Shown here: piece by piece, positions 58,991 through 64,000 of the stretch | Layout: each line of letters begins with the position of its first letter | Position numbering within the stretch: position 1 is the first letter of the stretch | NCBI GenBank assembly: GCA_034509735.1 | Contig: JACGWO010000007.1 | Span: 25,882,046 to 25,946,045 of the forward strand | DNA length: 64,000 bases | Reading direction: 5' to 3' | DNA from: Sesamum alatum | Lineage: Eukaryota > Streptophyta > Magnoliopsida > Lamiales > Pedaliaceae | Position numbers and translations under genes: made by a program | Notes under the pieces: generated by a model | What the model saw: the letters and a program-made list of their open reading frames with translations, nothing else | Database searches by the model: none | What the model was told of the DNA's origin: nothing

Positions 58991-60789
58991 TTCTTGAGTT
59001 TTGGTGGAAGTTTGTTTTGGAGGACCGTTGAGCATTCTTCATTGAGCTTCACCGTTTCACCATCCTCCCACTTCTTTTGTTGGAGATAACCTCTTTCAAG
59101 AACTTGGCATAGCTTGGCATCTGCAAAAGTGCATCAATAAGAGGAATATCAACATGATTTTTTTTAAATATCTCAAGAAATTTGCCAAACTTTCTATCCA
59201 AGTTATCTTTTAGAACTCTTTCGGGATAAGAGATTTATGGATCAACAACATCTAGATTAAGTTTAGGAGTACTTTCTTTCATTTCTTGTTGGGGTTCCTC
59301 CTCTTGTTGAGGTTGTGCTTCCTCCATTTGCTCTTTCGGTGGCTCCTCTCCAATGATTATCCCATTCTTGAGTGTGATGGCATGAACTTGTTGTTGTGGA
59401 TTCTTCATAGTGTCAATTGGGTGTTGATCTTTCATTCTGCTGGACATCATGCTCACTAGTTGCATTATTTTGAACCTGCAAATTCCGAATAGATGCTTCT
59501 TGGCTTTGCATTGTTTTATCTTAATCCTTGAACTTGGTGCTGTCCGCGGTGTTAAACTTGGAGATCATGTCCTCTAGATTGCTTTTCTTCTCCTGTGGTG
59601 GTTGCTGTTGTGGTTGGTGGGTATCCTGGTGGTCCTTGCTGCGGATTGTCACTCCATAAATAATTGAGGTGACTACGTCATCTCAGATTGTATGTGTTAG
59701 AGTACGAGTTGCAATTGGATCTACCACCATGAAAAATAAAGTTACCATATTCAAGAATGGCAAACGAACTTCCAATGTTAAAGTTTGGACTCAAGTGCCC
59801 TATTTGTCCACATGCACTATAGGGTCTTATGGCTGAAACGTTCATCGTTGTGGCTCAAAGTTATCCATTTTTTGTGCTAGTGACTATCTGAGCAGATAAT
59901 GTAGTTATATTGTCCACACTATGAATATCAACCACCCTTCTATCAATTCTTTCTTGGTTTCACTGGTACATAATGGATACTATCTCATCAATAACGTTGA
60001 AGGCTTCTGTTGGCTTTTACTCAAATCGTACCACCTATAGCTGTATCAATTGTAGCCATATTAGCAAGAGCAACACCATTATAAAAAGTTTGCACCTGTC
60101 CGTGACAACAACACGAACAACTTGATTGCGAACTGGTATATCATGATGAGGAAATTTCATTAGCATTTTCTTAAATTGTTCTCATGCCTCATACAGTGAT
60201 TCCCTATCCAACTACACCAAAGAAGTAATGTCATTTATCATCTTAGCAGTTTTAGAAGGAGAGAAGTATTTAGCAAGAAATTTATGTGTTAATGAAATCC
60301 ATGTCATGATACTACCAATAGTTAAGAAATGAAGCCAATCCTTTGCCTTATCACATCATGAAAATGGAAAAAGTTTAAGTCTAACAGCATCAACATTGAT
60401 ACCATTGTGCTTGAAGGTATCACAAATTCAATGAAATTAGCAATGTGTGCATTAGGATCATCATTAGGCGAACCAAAAAACTATACACAGCTTGTCTGAA
60501 TCGTTTGGATTATGGTCGGTTTGATTTCAAAATTGCCAGCTTGGATAGTAAGCCTATCGAGGCTAGACGAGGCTCCATCAAGCATTGGGAAAGAATACTC
60601 CATACGAGGTCGTTCTGTTGCTCCTACATTAGACATGGTTGTCTCTACGATTGCAAGTTGTTCCTCTGTTGTTTTCATGTTTGAGCTTCCACTACTTTCG
60701 CCTCTTTTTCTGGTGTTCTTCTGTTAGTGGAATGTTCTCTCAAATTCTAGGTCGAATTGTGCTAACTCTCCATCATTGCTTCGTGTCAT
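58991..60789 (-). pseudogene. Gypsy gag, broken
   Basis: The start is minus ATG 60789 (MTRSNDGELAQFDLEFERTF). The gag domain follows at 60481-60678 (FEIKPTIIQTIQTSCV), then, after a frame change, FFGSPNDDPNAHIANFIEIC, TFKHNGINVDAVRLKLFPFS and SLTHKFLAKYFSPSKTAKMI. A Gln/Glu-rich stretch is at 59235-59465. Many stops are present. It forms particles in intact relatives. Confidence 0.72.
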
Positions 60790-60892
60790 AAAGCTGTCGA
60801 CCAAAAAAAGAGAAAACAAGTAAGGTAAACGCAAAAGAAACAAAAAACAAAATGAACTAAAATTAGCGAGTTCTGTTATTATTCAAATTAAA

Positions 60893-60910
60893 TCCCCAAA
60901 AACGATGCCA
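60893..60910 (-). other. Gypsy primer-binding site (decayed, tRNA-Asp type)
   Basis: Minus-strand TGGCATCGTTTTTGGGGA resembles the Athila-type TGGCGCCGTTGCCGGGGA, with five differences. It lies six bases from the LTR end (TG at 60917). Confidence 0.6.
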
Positions 60911-60916
60911 AAAACT

Positions 60917-62205
60917 TGATTTTCAAAAATGTATAGGCTACTAGCAAGTGCACTAGCTATCAAGTAGTATAATATATATCGTTTCCATAAGGGTTTAATG
61001 AAATAATTACCAAAACCATGACTAATCCCTAATTATTTGGATGCCCAAAAATTGAGAGATGAACTACTACTCCTACTACTACTTAGAAAAGATTACAAAA
61101 GTTGCATAGAAAGTGTCGAAGAAAACTCAGGAATTGATGAGATGCTAAAGATATAGGTCCACTTAATTGATCCAATGAGTATCAAATTGACTGATTAATC
61201 TAACATACAAATGTTTTCATAAGCAGAGGTCTTTTTCGAGTTAATCTAATATACTCTGTTAAGTTATACCAAACCTATTACTGTCAAGGAATTAGTGGAT
61301 TTATCTCTTCTAAGACTCGGTGCAATAATGTATTAAGATCAGTGAAAAACATATAGATATGTATATCTACAAATCATTCAATTCAAACCATAAACTACCC
61401 TATCCACTATGCAGAATCTCTTATCAGTTCATCAACATAATTAAATTACTCTAAGAGATGATCAAGCTCTCAAGTTATATGATAAGCACAATAACTTTTA
61501 CGGACATATTATAATGAAGCTTTAGATTAATCAAAACATTCAACACATTGTCTCACTTACGCATTGCAAAAGCCTTGGCGAAAGAAAAATTAGTTCATAC
61601 TAAAGAAGTCTAAAACAAAAGAAGAAAATCTTGAAAAACTCATGATGTAGATAAAGTAGCTAAACGGTTGCCACTCTCGGTGCCAGATCGTCTTTCCAGC
61701 AACTCTGCTTTCTCTCTTTTCCAGCGTCTTTTCCTTTCCAAAGATGTATTCAACATTTTTCTTAAGCAAAAAAAAACCCTCAGCATAACTTATCCTTGCC
61801 CTTTTCATACTCATGCTCTAATTAATTATGGTAAGAAAGGGAAAGAATCCTACTAGCACTCAAATTCTCTCTCTTTTTTATCTTCAACCCTTATATCCTA
61901 CCATTTTTTACAGTTGATTACAAAGGAATGTTGTGGTCCCACATACAATTTTTCCAGCAATAAATTTGAGAGTTGGTTAATTTCCACCTGAGCGCATGTC
62001 TGATAACCCGTGGCATATGTTATGTTAGTTGTGCTCTTATGAGTTTTCTTGCAAGCCTTTTCAATTTTTTTGCTCTTCAGACATGAGTTCTTTTTATCTG
62101 AATTCTTATCTTCCATGAAAACACCTAAAATTCCACAATGATCACTAAGAACAAGCATTATATCTTCAAAAATTGGGCAAATTAATGCAGATGAAATCAC
62201 ACAAA
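60917..62205 (-). repeat. Gypsy 5' LTR (upper border uncertain)
   Basis: It begins (minus-strand end) TTGAAAATCA next to the PBS. It contains no gene. The upper border is placed before the minisatellite at 62216, only because no terminal motif is clear. Confidence 0.4.
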
Positions 62206-62215
62206 TTTCTCATCA

Positions 62216-62467
62216 TCGGTTATTTCATTTGGTTTAGTAAACAATTTTTACTCATCAAGGATTTTTCTTATATTTGTATGTTTAGACAGTTTATACTTGT
62301 ATCAAGGAGGTTTATTTCATTTGGGATCTGTAGATAGTTTATACTCGTATCAAGAAATTCTCTTTCATTAGGGATTTGTAAACAATTTATACTCGTATCA
62401 ATGAGTTTTCTTTCATTTGAATTTGAATTTGAATTTGTAGACAACTTATACTCGTATCAAGAAGTCT
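62216..62467. repeat. Minisatellite, about five ~48-bp units
   Basis: Units share TTTCATT-GGGATTTGTA-ACA-TTATACTCGTATCAA-GA-TTTCTC. The last unit carries an extra (TTTGAA)n expansion near 62418-62440. Confidence 0.7.
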
Positions 62468-62639
62468 CCTTTTTTTTCATGACAGTTTAGGTTCATATGA
62501 AGGAGCGTTTGGGATGATTCTTTTATGTGAAGAGATTAGATAGTTTATCATATCCAGGAGCACTATTGACTTGGAGATGACGAAAAGTCATTGTTTTTCC
62601 TCTCCACTTGTAACAATGCTAAGTTTCATATAATGCACA

Positions 62640-63659
62640 TGGTGGCCGCTAGTTTTTCAAAACATCGTGGCTTTATCCATTGAAGGATAACAAAGCTCCC
62701 AATATATGCGTTGAATGCACATTACTAGGGCGAATGTTTCATATAATTGGTCTTTGCAATTGAGGAGGGCACGCCAAAGTTGATGTAGCCGATGATAGTC
62801 AACATGCTCGTCCTTTCATTGCCTTGCATTGGTAAGCTCAACCATGTTCACCATTCGACGGGTACTGTAGAAGCGATTTAGGCATCCATTTTCCATCTCG
62901 TCCCAACAATCTGTTGAATCAAACTCCAAATCAATGTATCAATCGAAAGCATTTCCTTGAAGTGATTTGATGAATTATTTTCGAGGAGATGACTGTTTGT
63001 GTAGGGATCATTACATGTTTCGATGAAATGAGCAATTTCTTGCTTTGGTTGCCCTTTTGGTCAAATTGTTGCAACTTTGGTGGTTGGTATACTATTGGCA
63101 TCCTTAAAGCATCAATTCACTTGGTGTATGGTTTTGAGTATATACTGCGTCATGCAAAATGATTAATTTTTCGACCGAGTCATGTCGTGGTGGCGCCTCA
63201 TCCGTTTACTTCTCTTTCTCGGCATGGTTTAAGGAGGACGCACACCCGTGGTTGGATTCTTCAATGTTCCTGGACTTAAGATTGTTCATTAGTTGAGCAA
63301 TTTAAAAGTCTTTGTCCTTTACAATCTTCTGGAGATTGGTTATGATTTCGGCCACTTGTGCAAGTTGTTCCTCAATTATGGTCACTTCGATCATCATGGC
63401 AAGAAGGCTAGTAAATAGGGTGAACTTTGAGTTGATCTTAGTTGGGCTTGCCGAGTAAGATCATTGAGAAAGTTGTATCAATGATCTTGTCCCCAATAGA
63501 GGATTGACTGGTATATAGGAGTAATAACATCAACGGTGTCCTTTTTAGGTTTAGAGTGGCTTGATTCTTCTTGGAAGCCATAGGGAGTCTAAAAGCAACG
63601 GTGCGGATGTTGATGTAGGAGGACAATATGAAAGGTAGAGATTGTCCCTGGGCCTGCAA
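62640..63659 (-). pseudogene. Gag fragment of a second gypsy-type element
   Basis: Minus-strand text starts at ATG 63659 (MQAQGQSLPFILSSYINIRT). After frame breaks the gag domain reads FIKSLQGNAFD, YIDLEFDSTDCWDEMENGCL, NRFYSTRRMVNMVELTNARQ and LNCKDQLYETFALVMCIQ (about 62690-62960). The element's 5' side continues past the window. There are several stops. It is unrelated to the Athila-like gag at 59-60.8 kb. Confidence 0.72.
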
Positions 63660-64000
63660 GAAATTTATTCACATAATTTTGAATTTGCGAAAAAAGAGTT
63701 ACAAGGCTAGAAAAATATAGACAAAAAAGTTTCTATGAATTAAATCCAAAAGGTTACAATCTCTGAAAATGAAGACTATACTCTTGATTCTTTAATCCAA
63801 ACTTCGATATGTGTTGGTTGGCTTGTTGTCTGACTTGACCTCTTGTGTGTTGATTGGCTTGTTGTCAGACTTGCTGTCTTCTTGTCTAACTTAATTTGTT
63901 GTTTGGAATTATTGAGAACACCCTTATTTATAGTTATAGGGTGGAAATATCTGTCATGATTGCTTGATGAGGTGACGCGATTTAATTAGTCTTTCATAAT
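63660..64000. other. Leader/LTR side of the second gypsy element (unresolved)
   Basis: There is no coding sequence. Short direct repeats (TTGGCTTGTTGTC) occur at 63818-63860. It is probably the leader or LTR, but no LTR end is recognised. Confidence 0.3.

Larger units (their letters stand above)
47300..62205 (-). mobile_element. Athila-like Ty3/gypsy retrotransposon, split by later insertions
   Basis: In minus-strand order: 5' LTR (from 60917 upward, upper border uncertain), PBS 60893-60910, gag, protease, RT, RNase H, integrase, ending at about 47300. The insertion 49783-57814 splits RT. No 3' LTR is recognised below 47300. The lineage is inferred from the PBS type and the integrase text. 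Confidence 0.78.

Overview
The window is nuclear DNA of a flowering plant, most likely a eudicot. The lineage (perhaps an asterid) is a guess from the general look of the repeats. Evidence for a plant: a spliced gene with GT-AG introns and plant-style exons, plant L1-type LINEs with a DUF4283/CCHC ORF1, Ty1/copia and Athila-like Ty3/gypsy retrotransposons, TRIM elements, Helitrons, hAT elements and foldback MITEs. There is no bacterial, organellar or viral gene organisation. Only one host gene is visible.

Layout. (1) 1-3.4 kb: the 3' half of an EMB8-like alpha/beta-hydrolase gene on the + strand, five exons, with one GC-AG intron and one 2-kb intron holding a foldback. (2) 3.4-7.3 kb: AT-rich spacer with a GGGCC-TIR MITE, a duplicated ~0.6-kb repeat, three small Helitron-type pieces inserted in one copy, and a TAA-flanked MITE inserted in the other. 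(3) 7.3-13.25 kb: a full-length dead LINE with a perfect 15-bp target-site duplication (TSD). (4) 13.44-35.8 kb: a tandemly arrayed TRIM (LTR-internal-LTR-internal...) with ~240-bp units. It is bounded by TG...CA ends and near-identical 5-bp flanks, and is split by copia-family insertions: a solo LTR, a decayed pol fragment, an inverted LTR fragment, and a solo LTR that itself carries a gag-only copia derivative. (5) 36.1-40.0 kb: a second, 5'-truncated LINE with its RT core deleted. (6) 40-47.3 kb: AT-rich DNA with foldbacks and a 1.4-kb copia remnant that kept its TSD. (7) 47.3-62 kb: an Athila-like gypsy element on the minus strand, split by a copia-family solo LTR which in turn contains a 0.5-kb foldback and a 5.2-kb hAT transposon. 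(8) 62.2-64 kb: a 48-bp minisatellite and the gag of another gypsy element.

Relations. Order of insertion can be read from nesting: TRIM array, then copia-family LTRs, then the inner gag-only element; and gypsy, then solo LTR, then hAT and foldback. All mobile-element ORFs carry stops, frameshifts or deletions, so none looks autonomous. The two most unusual signals are the TRIM array, which has a trimeric higher-order period and an inverted-duplication unit, and a hairpin near one end of the copia-family LTRs whose stem shows compensatory base changes between copies.
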